From assembly GCA_009693115.1 (NCBI GenBank), contig SHXW01000018.1, forward strand, positions 1-53,504: DNA of 53,504 nucleotides. Reading direction: 5' to 3'. Shown in pieces: positions 42,767-51,706 of the stretch (its first letter is position 1; each line of letters opens with the position of its first letter). This DNA is from Dehalococcoidia bacterium. GTDB taxonomy: Bacteria; Chloroflexota; Dehalococcoidia; Lucifugimonadales; Lucifugimonadaceae. The notes beneath the pieces were generated by a model. It did not search any database. It was given only the letters and a program-made list of their open reading frames with translations, and was not told the DNA's origin. The translations under genes and the position numbers were made by a program.

Positions 42767-44326
42767 TTACAGTGGGATGTTGCCGTGTTTCTTGGGCGGC
42801 AGCGTGTCCACCTTGTGTTCAAGCATACGGAGCGCGCGGATGATAGCTGGCCGGGTGTCTGCTGGGTCAATCACGTCATCAAGGTACCCGCGGTTTGCAG
42901 GCACGTACGGGTTGGCGTAAAGGGTTTTGTACTCCTCGACAAGTTCGGCGCGTCTGGCCGCTGGGTCCTGCGCCTCTGCGATCTCTTTACGGCGGATCAC
43001 GTTCACTGCGCCTTCCGGGCCCATTACAGCTATCTCTGCCGACGGCCATGCCAGATTCACATCGCCGCGGAGGTGCTTGCTCGACATGACGATGTACGCG
43101 CCGCCGTACGCCTTGCGGAGGATGACGGATATCTTCGGCACTGTGGCCTCGGCGTAGGCGTAGAGCAGCTTCGCGCCGTGGCGGATGATGCCGCCGTATT
43201 CCTGATCCGTGCCAGGCATGAAACCGGGCACGTCCACGAGTGTGACAAGCGGAATATTGAAGGAGTCGCAGAAGCGCACGAACCGCGCCGCCTTGTCCGA
43301 TGCGTTGATGTCCAGGTTCCCGGCCATGACCGCGGGCTGGTTGGCGACTATGCCAACAACGTACCCGTAGATGTGTGCAAACCCCGTGACGATGTTCTGG
43401 GCGAACTGGTGCTGGACGGGAAGGAACTCACCACGGTCCACGATCAGGCGCACGACGTCCATCACGTCATATGGAATACGAGAGCTTTCTGGCATGACGG
43501 CGGCGAGGGTTTCGTCCGGCGCGTCGGGGTCGCCTTCCTGCGGGCCCATCGGGGGCTGGTCTGCATTATTTGAGGGCAGGTAGGAGAGCAGTTGCCGCAC
43601 TTCCCGATAACAGGAGTTCTCGTCTGCGGAGGAGAAGTGCGCAACGCCACTACGAGTGGCATGGGTAATCGCGCCGCCCAGGTCTTCGTGCGTGACCTCC
43701 TCGCCGGTTACGGCCTTGATCACGTCCGGACCGGTGATATACATCTGGCCGATCTTTTCGACCATGAAAATGAAGTCTGTGATGGCCGGTGAGTAAACCG
43801 CGCCGCCCGCAGAAGGACCGGCGATGACCGTGACCTGAGGGATGACGCCGGAGGCAAGCGTGTTGCGGGTGAAGATCTCACCATAGCCCGCAAGGGAATC
43901 CACGCCTTCCTGGATGCGCGCTCCGCCAGAGTCGTTGATGCCCACGATGGGCGCCCCGGCGCGCATGGCCTGATCCATTACCTTGCAGATCTTCTTCGCC
44001 GCGACCTCGGATAGAGAGCCGCCCAGGACAGTGAAGTCCTGAGCATAGGCGAAGATCTGCCTGCCCTCCACCAGGCCGTGGCCGATGACGACAGAGTCAC
44101 CCTCGAAGCGCTGCTTGTCCAGGCCCCAGTCGGCCGAACGGTGAGTGACGAAAGTGTCCACTTCTGTGAAGGTGCCAGGGTCGAACAGTCGTTGGAGACG
44201 CTCGCGAGCGGTGAGTTTGCCCCGTTCCTTCTGGGCCTTGATGCGGTCCTCGCCACCGCCAGCTTGTGCAGCGCCGCGTCGGGCGCGGAGTGCCGCCCGC
44301 CGTTTGTCGCTGGCGGATGCTGTCAC
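42767..44326 (-). CDS. Acyl-CoA carboxylase carboxyltransferase subunit
   Basis: This 519-residue protein has both carboxyltransferase halves of the propionyl/acetyl-CoA carboxylase beta family. The N half has KERGKLTARERLQRLFD, the oxyanion-hole GGSLSEVAAKK and DSGGARIQEGVDSLAGYG. The C half has ITGFAHIYGYVVGIVANQP and PGFMPGTDQEYGGIIRHGAK. It moves CO2 from carboxybiotin to an acyl-CoA, probably propionyl-CoA, though acetyl-CoA cannot be excluded. The start is GTG 44326. It is the first gene of the minus-strand cluster ending with biotin carboxylase, the expected partner. There is no carrier protein in the cluster. Confidence 0.92.
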   Translation of the reverse strand: MTASASDKRRAALRARRGAAQAGGGEDRIKAQKERGKLTARERLQRLFDPGTFTEVDTFVTHRSADWGLDKQRFEGDSVVIGHGLVEGRQIFAYAQDFTVLGGSLSEVAAKKICKVMDQAMRAGAPIVGINDSGGARIQEGVDSLAGYGEIFTRNTLASGVIPQVTVIAGPSAGGAVYSPAITDFIFMVEKIGQMYITGPDVIKAVTGEEVTHEDLGGAITHATRSGVAHFSSADENSCYREVRQLLSYLPSNNADQPPMGPQEGDPDAPDETLAAVMPESSRIPYDVMDVVRLIVDRGEFLPVQHQFAQNIVTGFAHIYGYVVGIVANQPAVMAGNLDINASDKAARFVRFCDSFNIPLVTLVDVPGFMPGTDQEYGGIIRHGAKLLYAYAEATVPKISVILRKAYGGAYIVMSSKHLRGDVNLAWPSAEIAVMGPEGAVNVIRRKEIAEAQDPAARRAELVEEYKTLYANPYVPANRGYLDDVIDPADTRPAIIRALRMLEHKVDTLPPKKHGNIPL

Positions 44327-44698
44327 AGGGTTTACGGCGGGAGACTGTACGGAAGTCTCAGCGGCACTCTCAGGCTGCGGGCCTGAGTCGGTGGGTTGCT
44401 GTTTGTGGGTGGTGATGGCTGGCTCTTGCGAAGCACCCCTCTCCCAGTGGGAGAGGGACTTGGTTCGCCCTTGGGCCCCCTATATCTATCGGGTGACCTT
44501 CGGGCGGGGTAAAGAAAAGTCCCTGCCGTTATTGAGATGGCCTCTTTGGAGAGGTCTGCCACGGTACAGTGAAGATCGTCTGAGACGACTTTCGTAAGCA
44601 ATCCGCATCGTAACGCAGCCCCGAACTCGCGGCAAGCTGACCTGAGCTGGCCGGGTATTCGAATATTGGCGCAGTCTGCGGTGCTACGATCAGCGGCG
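44327..44698. other. Divergent intergenic region with repeat
   Basis: This gap of about 370 bases between the divergent carboxyltransferase and folP genes must hold both promoters. It contains the best palindromic repeat copy (44437-44457) and an AT-richer pocket (TATATCTATC, 44481-44490). I cannot place -35/-10 boxes with confidence and see no RNA gene. Confidence 0.4.
44437..44457. repeat. Dispersed palindromic repeat, best copy
   Basis: CCCTCTCCC-AGT-GGGAGAGGG is a perfect 9-bp stem with a three-base loop. It defines the core of the dispersed family seen in other gaps of this window. Confidence 0.65.
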
Positions 44699-45676
44699 AT
44701 GACTCCACGATCACATGCGCCTGCTCACGCCCCGTCGCGCAGCGATGCCCGCTCCGGGAGTATGACCGTTGGCCGGAGCGAGTTTTTCTGGGGCGTGAAG
44801 ACCTATGTCATGGCCGCGCTCAACGTCACCCCCGACTCGTTCTCAGGTGACGGTGTGATGGCTCGTACCGCGCATCACTCGTCAAGAGTAGAGGTGAAAC
44901 GGGTTGCCCCGCCTACCCCCGTGGCGAAGGACAGAAAATGGATTCAGGCGGCGGTTGACTGCGCTCTGCGGTTTGAGGATGAGGGAGCGGACATCATTGA
45001 CATCGGCGGCGAGTCAACGCGCCCTGCGGTCGTTTACCCGGACGCGAAACCAGTCAGCGCAATAGACGAGATGGCGCGTGTCCTCCCCGTCATTACCGCG
45101 CTGAAAGGTCGTCTCTCCGCGCCGATGAGCATAGACACTCAAAAGGCGGAAGTGGCCCGGGCAGCAGCAGGGGAGGGCGTCAGTCTGTTGAATGACGTCT
45201 CGATGCTGGGTGACCCTGCGATGGCCGCTGTGGCGGCGGAGACAGGCCTGCCTATTGTCATTGGCCACGTCCGCGCAAAAGCCAGATACCGGGATGTGGT
45301 GGTTGATGTGGCATCTGACCTTTCGGGGGCAGTAGCAATAGCAGAGCGGGTGGGCGTTCAACGGGGGCGCATCATCCTCGATCCCGGCATCGGCTTCGCG
45401 AAGAACGCCGGGCACTCCCTGGAAGTCCTACGGCGATTGGGCGAACTGCGCGGGCTGGGGTTTCCGCTCCTGGTCGGTCCGTCCCGCAAGTCTTTTATCG
45501 GAACGGTTTTGGATTTGCCCGTGGACAAGCGGTTGGAGGGCACTGCGGCGACAGTCGCGCTCGCCATTGCGAACGGCGCCGACTTGGTCCGCGTGCATGA
45601 CGTGCAGGCGATGGTGCGCGTCGCACTCATGGCCGATGCCCTGGTCCGAGGCTGGCAACCGAAAGTGTCGCAATAG
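44699..45676 (+). CDS. folP: Dihydropteroate synthase
   Basis: This 325-residue folate enzyme joins p-aminobenzoate to the pterin pyrophosphate. It has NVTPDSFSGDG (42-52), DIIDIGGESTRP, SIDTQKAEVA, LLNDVSML, ILDPGIGFAKN, GPSRKSFIG and the closing RVHDV. Between residues 53 and 80 lies an insertion rich in Arg, Lys, His and Pro (AHHSSRVEVKRVAPPTPV) where most enzymes have only a short loop; this loop normally carries substrate contacts. The start is ATG 44699, with ATG 44762 as a shorter alternative. The stop overlaps folK, so the two are coupled. Confidence 0.93.
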   Translation: MTPRSHAPAHAPSRSDARSGSMTVGRSEFFWGVKTYVMAALNVTPDSFSGDGVMARTAHHSSRVEVKRVAPPTPVAKDRKWIQAAVDCALRFEDEGADIIDIGGESTRPAVVYPDAKPVSAIDEMARVLPVITALKGRLSAPMSIDTQKAEVARAAAGEGVSLLNDVSMLGDPAMAAVAAETGLPIVIGHVRAKARYRDVVVDVASDLSGAVAIAERVGVQRGRIILDPGIGFAKNAGHSLEVLRRLGELRGLGFPLLVGPSRKSFIGTVLDLPVDKRLEGTAATVALAIANGADLVRVHDVQAMVRVALMADALVRGWQPKVSQ

Positions 45677-46200
45677 TGAGCCATGTGCGCCTCATCACCG
45701 CGTATGTTGGCCTCGGCAGTAACCTGGGCGACCGCGCCGGAAATCTTTCCAGGGCGAGGGACGCACTTGCAGGTCTGGGAAAAGTGGCGGCCACATCATC
45801 CATGTATGAGACAGCACCATGGGGTGTTGATGAGCCGCAACCTGCGTATTTCAACCAGGTTGTGGTGTTGGAAACGGGACTGCAGGCAGGAGAACTGATC
45901 AAACGGTTTCTGGAGATTGAGGCGCAATCAGGCAGGCAGCGCACCAGACCGGGATCGTCGCGTGTGATTGACATTGACCTCCTCTTATATGGCGACACCG
46001 CGATTGACGAGCCGGGTGTGACCGTGCCGCACCCGCGTATGCACCTGCGGGCCTTTGTGCTTGTGCCGCTCGCCGAGATAGCCGCTGGAGCAACCGTGCC
46101 GGGACTGGGCCGGACAGTCCGGGAACTGGCGAAGGAAACCGGCTCGGCAGGCGTGCGCCGCATGCACGGTGTGACTGACCGGATGGAAGGAGGCGGGTGA
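45676..46200 (+). CDS. folK: 6-hydroxymethyl-dihydropterin pyrophosphokinase
   Basis: This 174-residue HPPK activates the pterin for FolP. Signatures are AYVGLGSNLGDRAGNL, SSMYETAPWGVDEPQPAYFN, and RPGSSRVIDIDLLLYGD with the two metal-binding Asp residues, then HPRMHLRAFVLVPLAEI. The GTG start at 45676 overlaps the last base of the folP stop. The downstream transporter gene overlaps its stop, giving a three-gene coupled operon. Confidence 0.95.
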   Translation: MSHVRLITAYVGLGSNLGDRAGNLSRARDALAGLGKVAATSSMYETAPWGVDEPQPAYFNQVVVLETGLQAGELIKRFLEIEAQSGRQRTRPGSSRVIDIDLLLYGDTAIDEPGVTVPHPRMHLRAFVLVPLAEIAAGATVPGLGRTVRELAKETGSAGVRRMHGVTDRMEGGG

Positions 46201-47495
46201 TGACCGGGGTAGCGCGGGACATCCGGATGAGCTTTAGCTGGATCAGCAGCGACGGTAAGGTGATCATCCTGGCGAGCGGTCTGCGCAGCTTCGGGGCCGG
46301 TTTCGCAGTCATCGTGCTAGGTGTCTATCTGGGCGACCTCGGGTTGAGCCTGGGCCAGATCGGTGCGTTTTTCACGGCAGGTGTGGCGGGGTCGGCGCTG
46401 CTCACCTTTGCCATCGGTCTGCTGGACGGCAAATTCGGGAGGCGCGCCCTGTTCATGGGCGTCACGCTTCTTCAGGCTCTGCCCATTGCCGCACTGGTCC
46501 TGTCTGACAACTTCGCGGTCCTGGCCGGGGCCGCCTTTATAGGGGCGATCAGCGGGGTGGCCGGCAGAGGGCCGGTTCAGCCGCTGGAGCAGGCAGCGCT
46601 GACCGTGGCAGTTGAGCCATCCCGCCGGACCAGCATCTTCGCTGTCTACCGCATTGTTTCGACGCTGGCTGCCGCGGTCGGGTCTCTCGCTGCGGGCCTG
46701 GCGCCGCTCATATCGGAGGCTTTCGGTATCAGCGGGCTGGCAGGGCAAAAGACGATGCTTATCGCTTTCGCCGGCTGTCTGATCGCCGCCGAGGCACTGT
46801 ACCTCCTTGTCTCGCAAGAAATCGAGACGCCGCGAGCAGCAGGTGCGGGGTGGGCGAACCCGCTGAAATTGAAGTCGAGGCGGACCATCCTGACACTCTC
46901 AGCCCTATTCAGCATAGATAACTTCGCCGGTTCGTTGATCGTGCAGAGCCTTGTGGCCTACTGGTTCAGCACCAGATTCGGGTTTGAGCTCGGGTCGCTT
47001 GCGGGAATCTTTTTCGTGTCCAACGTGCTCGCTGCTGTTTCGCTCTGGGTTGCGGCAAAGTTGGCGGGCCGCATCGGTCTGATCAACACGATGGTGTTCA
47101 CGCACATCCCTTCAAGCATCCTTTTGATTCTGGCTGCCTTTGCACCGGTGGGGTGGCTCGCTGTGCTTTTCTGGCAGGCCCGGTCATTCTTTTCACAGAT
47201 GGACGTGCCAACGCGGGACTCATACACGATGGCGATCGTGGGTCCTGAAGAGCGTGTCGCCATGGCCAGCATCCACCTGACAGGACGCAGCATCGCTGGC
47301 TCGGCAGGTCCGGTGGTGGCGACGGCGTTATGGCAGTCCCTCTCCGCCGCCGCGCCGTTCGTGGCGTGTGGGGTGATAAAGATCGCCTATGACCTGTCCC
47401 TCTGGGCCATGTTCAGGAATGTCAAACCGCCGGAGGAGGAGGCACGGCAGGGCCCGGAGCCTCCTGCAGGTGCCATGCCGGGCACGAGAGGCTGA
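46200..47495 (+). CDS. MFS transporter
   Basis: This protein of about 431 residues has roughly 12 hydrophobic helices and the major facilitator loop LLDGKFGRRALFMGVTLLQ between helices 2 and 3, a variant of G-x3-D-R-x-G-R-R. ARSFFSQMDVPTRDSYTMAI in the second half is typical of the YebQ/drug or metabolite branch. The substrate is unknown. ATG 46200 overlaps the folK stop by one base; GTG 46197 is equally possible. Coupling to folP-folK could hint at a folate precursor, but the association may be only positional. The soluble C-terminal tail is Pro/Glu-rich. Confidence 0.85.
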   Translation: MTGVARDIRMSFSWISSDGKVIILASGLRSFGAGFAVIVLGVYLGDLGLSLGQIGAFFTAGVAGSALLTFAIGLLDGKFGRRALFMGVTLLQALPIAALVLSDNFAVLAGAAFIGAISGVAGRGPVQPLEQAALTVAVEPSRRTSIFAVYRIVSTLAAAVGSLAAGLAPLISEAFGISGLAGQKTMLIAFAGCLIAAEALYLLVSQEIETPRAAGAGWANPLKLKSRRTILTLSALFSIDNFAGSLIVQSLVAYWFSTRFGFELGSLAGIFFVSNVLAAVSLWVAAKLAGRIGLINTMVFTHIPSSILLILAAFAPVGWLAVLFWQARSFFSQMDVPTRDSYTMAIVGPEERVAMASIHLTGRSIAGSAGPVVATALWQSLSAAAPFVACGVIKIAYDLSLWAMFRNVKPPEEEARQGPEPPAGAMPGTRG

Positions 47496-47634
47496 ACAGT
47501 TCCGGGGACGATCCACCCCTTTCCTTGCGCAACCGGTTCTATCCAGGGAAAAGGAGTATCGGTCCTCCGAATGTCAGGAAGCAGGAGGTGACGGCGAGGC
47601 ACGCCAGTCGTCTGCGGACGCGTAAACTCACTGC

Positions 47635-48471
47635 ATGGCAAGAAGACAGCACATCCCCAAAGCCTTGACCGTCGCCGGATCAGATTCTGGAGGCGGCGCG
47701 GGTATCCAGGCTGACTTGAAGACCTTCGCCGCTCTAGGTGTTTACGGAACTTCCGTCATCACGGCGATCACTGCTCAGAACACGCTCGGCGTCACCCGCG
47801 TCCAGGCGCTGGCACCGGTAATGGTGAAGGCTCAGATAGACGCGATCATGTCTGACATCGGCGCCGATGCCGTCAAAACCGGGATGCTAGCCAACGCAGC
47901 CATCGTGCGGGCGGTGGCCGCAAAGATCAGAGAGCACGGGTTCAAGGCGATCGTCGTTGACCCAGTGATGCTTGCAGCAAGTGGGGCGAGGCTTCTTGTG
48001 GAGGAGGCCGTCGAATCCTATAAAAGAGAGTTATTTCCGCTCGCGACCATCGTCACGCCCAATGTCCCCGAGGCGGAAGTCCTGGCGGGCATGACGATCA
48101 AGTCGGCGTCTGACCAGAAAGAGGCGGCGCGAGTCCTCAAACGGCTGGGACCGCGGTACGTGATCGTAAAGGGGGGCCACCTGACGGGCAGGGACAGCCT
48201 GGACCTACTCTTCGATGGCCGCAAGTTCATTGAGTTCCGGGCCGCCCGCATCGCCACCCGGAACAACCACGGCACCGGATGCACCTTCGCCTCGGCAATA
48301 GCGGCTGGCCTTGCGCACGGCCGGTCGGTTGAGGACTCGGTCCATACCGCCAAGCACTATGTCCATGAGGCGATCCGGACGGCGTTCTCTGTTGGCGAGG
48401 GGCATGGGCCGCTAAACCACTTTCATGCCTTCTGGGATGCGGAACCGGGAAGCAAGGGCGATCCGGTCTGA
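47635..48471 (+). CDS. thiD: Hydroxymethylpyrimidine/phosphomethylpyrimidine kinase
   Basis: This 278-residue ribokinase-fold enzyme of thiamine synthesis phosphorylates HMP and HMP phosphate. Diagnostic segments are [54 protein letters not shown] and the catalytic [21 protein letters not shown] 47635 has no evident ribosome-binding site. Thiamine diphosphate is the cofactor of the E1 enzyme encoded upstream, but the genes are not linked. I looked for a TPP riboswitch in the 139 bases upstream and did not find one. It converges with the HEPN gene. Confidence 0.93.
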   Translation: MARRQHIPKALTVAGSDSGGGAGIQADLKTFAALGVYGTSVITAITAQNTLGVTRVQALAPVMVKAQIDAIMSDIGADAVKTGMLANAAIVRAVAAKIREHGFKAIVVDPVMLAASGARLLVEEAVESYKRELFPLATIVTPNVPEAEVLAGMTIKSASDQKEAARVLKRLGPRYVIVKGGHLTGRDSLDLLFDGRKFIEFRAARIATRNNHGTGCTFASAIAAGLAHGRSVEDSVHTAKHYVHEAIRTAFSVGEGHGPLNHFHAFWDAEPGSKGDPV

Positions 48472-48608
48472 CCGTCCCGTTGCGGCGGCTCTTATGGAGC
48501 AAGACCCTGAGTCGAAGCTTTCAGGTTCCGCCGTACCATGAACCGCAGAGACCCTGGAAGTGCCTTCACATACGCCACAGCCCGAACCTCAAGCGGAGCG
48601 TACTTTGG

Positions 48609-49028
48609 TCAGGTCTTCTCATGTCCGATTCTCTCGGCCACCGCTTTGAGTACTTCGCGAGCTATTGCCATGGCGCGCGTGGAATCGGTCTCGTCATGGG
48701 CCTCGGCCGGTACGCCGCCTGGCAGGGCCGACGGGTAACGGGTCCCGAGGAAGTGCTTGTCCAGCAGCATGGCGACAGACTTGATGAGATCGAACGATGG
48801 GTCGAAGGCCAGGGCATCCTCGCATAGGTCTGCAAGGGCATGGCCCCAGACCTGCTCGCATCCACTGGCGTACAGGAAGCCCGTGACTGCCTTCTCCGCC
48901 GCCTGATGGCTCAGGAAACATGCGAGGGCATGGCGTCCCTGAAGCGCATTTGCCTCTGCGGCGTCCATGTCATAACGCGCCTGCGCCATCCACGCTTTGT
49001 ACCGTGTGTCAGGCCGGCCCTCAGCCAT
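48609..49028 (-). CDS. HEPN-domain protein of an MNT/HEPN pair
   Basis: This 139-residue helical protein shows a HEPN-family pattern: WMAQARYDMDAAEANALQGR, then CFLSHQAAEKAVTGFLYASG, GHALADLCEDA and the terminal TRYPSALPGG. The R-x4-6-H motif of ribonuclease-type HEPN toxins is not visible; the nearest pairs are R32/H41 and H63 in GHALADL. ATG 49028 overlaps the end of the nucleotidyltransferase gene by eight bases (ATGGCTGA), so the two are translationally coupled. HEPN/MNT pairs are known as toxin-antitoxin modules in which MNT modifies HEPN. The missing motif makes a non-toxic or accessory role possible. Confidence 0.75.
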   Translation of the reverse strand: MAEGRPDTRYKAWMAQARYDMDAAEANALQGRHALACFLSHQAAEKAVTGFLYASGCEQVWGHALADLCEDALAFDPSFDLIKSVAMLLDKHFLGTRYPSALPGGVPAEAHDETDSTRAMAIAREVLKAVAERIGHEKT

Positions 49029-49350
49029 AAACAAGTTCCCCGCTGCCTTGCGCAGACCGTAGGACCGGGTCGACCGCTGCCAACTCTTCGAGTTCATCCG
49101 GGGTGAATACGTGAAACGTGACGCCAACTCGAGGCCGGAGATGGCTTTGCCAGAAGTCTGCCCGCCGGCGCCATGGTTCATCTGTCTGTTGGACAACCAC
49201 CAGATCAAGGTCGGAGGCGGGCGACACGGTTCCCATTGTCAGATCTCCCACGACCCACATCCGCAACATTCCGAGGGTCGGCATCTCCTGGATGAAGCGC
49301 TCAAGTTCAACCTCAAGCAACTTGCGACGCTGCCGGGCGAAACCAAACAT
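49021..49350 (-). CDS. Minimal nucleotidyltransferase (MNT) of an MNT/HEPN pair
   Basis: This 109-residue protein reads from ATG 49350. It has the minimal nucleotidyltransferase signature G35-x11-D47-L-D49 (VVGDLTMGTVSPASDLDLVV), where the usual Gly-Ser is Gly-Asp. The third acidic residue may lie in the strand VGVTFHVFTPDE. It likely transfers a nucleotide, perhaps AMP, to its HEPN partner encoded immediately downstream with overlap. An ATG at 49383 is an alternative start that adds 11 residues. The pair sits behind a minus-strand NHL-DUF1501-DUF1800 block and could be read through from it. Confidence 0.75.
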   Translation of the reverse strand: MFGFARQRRKLLEVELERFIQEMPTLGMLRMWVVGDLTMGTVSPASDLDLVVVQQTDEPWRRRADFWQSHLRPRVGVTFHVFTPDELEELAAVDPVLRSAQGSGELVYG

Positions 49351-49410
49351 GATTGGCACGGATTCACTCCACAGGCGCATCATTCCTGCACTCGTCTGCT
49401 GAGACCGGTT

Positions 49411-50409
49411 TCAAACCGTATAGAGGAACGGAGCGCCGGGCACCGCCCAGACTTCCTGGTCAGTCAGGGCATATGCCTCTTTCCGATAGACCTGAATGCG
49501 GTGCGAACCGAAGTCGCAGATGTACAGGAAACCTTTGTCGTCAACCCTGACCGAGGCTGGCCCGCGCAGGCGCCTTGACTCTTCAAGAGTCGTCATCTCG
49601 CGTGCCCGCAAGACTTTCGGGTTTGCCATGATGTAAATCCGACCGCTTTTTGAGAGGGTGGCGTCTCCGATGAAGCGGTCAACGTACCGGCCCGTCCTAT
49701 CGAACTGCGCGACGCGGTGATTGCCGCGGTCGGCGACATACACATCCCCATCTGCATCGAGCGTCAAACCCGCGGGCCTGTTCAGCCCGCCTTCTCCTGA
49801 CCCGGAGTGGCCGAACTGCATGACGAACGAACCGTCCGGACCAAACTTCTGTACACGGTCGTTCCGCCAGTCAGACACGAACACGAAACCTTCGTCGTCG
49901 AGGGCCACGCCCCATGGCATGTCGAACTGGCCCTCAGCGGCGCCGTGAGAGCCGAACCCGCCCATGTGGCGTCCGTCATTGGAGAATTTCTGGAGGCGGT
50001 GGTTCAGCGTATCGGCCACCCAGAGATTTTCATCTGCGTCGAATGCGATGCCTGAGGGACGGTTAAGTTGGCCCGCTGTTGGCCCATGTGTGCCCCATGA
50101 ACCGTGGCTCTTGCCCTCCCTGTCCCAGACCGTGACCTTGTGGCTGCCTTCATCCGACACGTATAGGAGTCCCTGTCTGTCCCGGATGATCTGGACTGGC
50201 CAAAGGAACCCTGAGCCGATGGTGCCGAGGTCCTCATCGGCCCAGTTTGTGCGCCGGATTTCTCCGCCCGCACCATCCGACCGGTTGAGGACGAACAGCG
50301 TGCCGTCATTTCCAATCGCCATGTCCATCGGATAGGTCGTCACCCGCCTCATCCCTATGGTGGTATGGAATGGGAACCCGGCTCTTAGTAATGCGTATGG
50401 TTTGGCCAT
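49411..50409 (-). CDS. NHL-repeat beta-propeller protein
   Basis: This 332-residue protein is built of about six NHL repeats, each with the pattern L-N-RPSGIAFDAD-x-LWVADTLNHRLQKF. Clear copies are at about 115-145, 160-190 and 207-237. Such propellers bind proteins or act in signalling. There is no signal peptide or transmembrane helix, although some NHL proteins are exported. It follows DUF1501 (76-base gap) and DUF1800, all on the minus strand. The region around 240-280 has a lower-scoring blade (KSGRIYIMANPKVLRAREM). No enzymatic residues are visible. Confidence 0.85.
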   Translation of the reverse strand: MAKPYALLRAGFPFHTTIGMRRVTTYPMDMAIGNDGTLFVLNRSDGAGGEIRRTNWADEDLGTIGSGFLWPVQIIRDRQGLLYVSDEGSHKVTVWDREGKSHGSWGTHGPTAGQLNRPSGIAFDADENLWVADTLNHRLQKFSNDGRHMGGFGSHGAAEGQFDMPWGVALDDEGFVFVSDWRNDRVQKFGPDGSFVMQFGHSGSGEGGLNRPAGLTLDADGDVYVADRGNHRVAQFDRTGRYVDRFIGDATLSKSGRIYIMANPKVLRAREMTTLEESRRLRGPASVRVDDKGFLYICDFGSHRIQVYRKEAYALTDQEVWAVPGAPFLYTV

Positions 50410-50485
50410 GTCTCCCTCAGTCCCGGACAGGCGGCCGTGTCGCGGTCATGACATGCGGCGCCGGGGTAGTCCCTGTCGCATTGAC

Positions 50486-51655
50486 TCAGGCGGCAGGGGT
50501 CTTGATGAAAGGCCTGATCTGCTCGAACCTTCCGCCAACTATCTCTGTGGACGGCATTCCCATCCACTGTTCGAGGAGGGTGCTGTAAATGCCGCGGAAG
50601 TCAATGGTGTGGCGCATGTCCTCGCCATAGAGCCAGTCCCGCGGCGCCAGCGAAGGGTACTCTGAGTAGAGGCCTCCCTTGACGTTCTCTCCTAGGATGA
50701 AGGCGCCGCCACCTGAACCGTGGTCGGTTCCGGACCCATTGTCCTTGATGCGGCGCCCGAACTCCGTGAACACGAGTACCGCCACCTCTTCGGCTGCGTT
50801 GTGTTCGCGCAGATCGGCCATGAAGTCTGAGAGCGCCTGTGACAGTTCGGACAGAAGGCGTGCGTGTGTAGGCACTTCCTGGGCGTGGTGGTCGTACCCG
50901 CCGTGATTGGTGTAGAAAATCCGGGCGCCAAGCCCTGATGTGTGGACCCTGGCGACATCTCGCAGCGCCTTTGCTATGGGGTTGCTGGCGTATTCGACGC
51001 TCGATTTGTACCTTCCTGGCGCGACGGCCAGGATGTCCGCACCTTTGATGACGCCCTGTCCGGTTTGGGCCAGATAGTCCATCACCATGCCAGTCCCTAT
51101 GGCGGGCGTGTACATACGTTTGAAATAGTCGAGGTCCTGGGATCGCTCCTCTTTTTTCTCGATGGGAGACATAAGCCCGTAATTGTCCAGGTCGCCGACA
51201 GAGGTCGCCGTTACGCCCGGCGCTGCCAGCGCCCGCGGCAACCCGCGCCCGAAACTCACCGCGGTCAGTGGGTTCAAACCTTGCGGGTCAAGCTGTCGGA
51301 CCACCTTCGCAAGCCAGCCCTCCGTGGCGATCCTGTCCGGCTCGCATGTGTGCCATATGTCCATGGCACGGAAGTGCGATCGGCTCGAATTTTCATAACC
51401 GATGCCCTGGACGATCGCCATCTTCCCGCCATCAAAAAGCCCGCGGAACGGCGCCGCAGAGGGGTGGAATGCGAGCTTGTCCGAGATGGGCAGCACCCTG
51501 TTCTCTGGTATGGCCACAAGTGGCCGGGAGTCGTAGTAGATCCCCTCAGTGAACGGGATGACAGTGTTCATGAAGTCGTTGCCGCCGGAGAGCTGCACGA
51601 TCACAAGCACGGGTTCTTTCTTCCGGGCGTTGGCGTTGACTTTCTGCGATGCCAT
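50486..51655 (-). CDS. DUF1501 protein
   Basis: This 389-residue member of the DUF1501 family (related in fold to the alkaline-phosphatase/sulfatase group) has VLVIVQLSGGNDFMNTVIPF at the start, YENSSRSHFRAMDIWHT in the middle, and FTEFGRRIKDNGSGTDHGSG near the end. Many family members begin with a twin-arginine signal; this one begins MASQKVNANARKKEPVLVIV with no hydrophobic leader. It is probably functionally linked to the DUF1800 gene 51 bases upstream, the usual pairing. The biochemical function of the family is not established. Confidence 0.87.
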   Translation of the reverse strand: MASQKVNANARKKEPVLVIVQLSGGNDFMNTVIPFTEGIYYDSRPLVAIPENRVLPISDKLAFHPSAAPFRGLFDGGKMAIVQGIGYENSSRSHFRAMDIWHTCEPDRIATEGWLAKVVRQLDPQGLNPLTAVSFGRGLPRALAAPGVTATSVGDLDNYGLMSPIEKKEERSQDLDYFKRMYTPAIGTGMVMDYLAQTGQGVIKGADILAVAPGRYKSSVEYASNPIAKALRDVARVHTSGLGARIFYTNHGGYDHHAQEVPTHARLLSELSQALSDFMADLREHNAAEEVAVLVFTEFGRRIKDNGSGTDHGSGGGAFILGENVKGGLYSEYPSLAPRDWLYGEDMRHTIDFRGIYSTLLEQWMGMPSTEIVGGRFEQIRPFIKTPAA

Positions 51656-51706
51656 CTGGGCGGCTCCTTGCGTTGGGCGGCGTGGGAAGGGCTCTCTGCG
51701 CCGTCC

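Noticed and set aside
47496-47634. TPP riboswitch upstream of thiD
   Set aside because: The CTGAGA-type core and the paired thi-box elements are not present in this 139-base gap.
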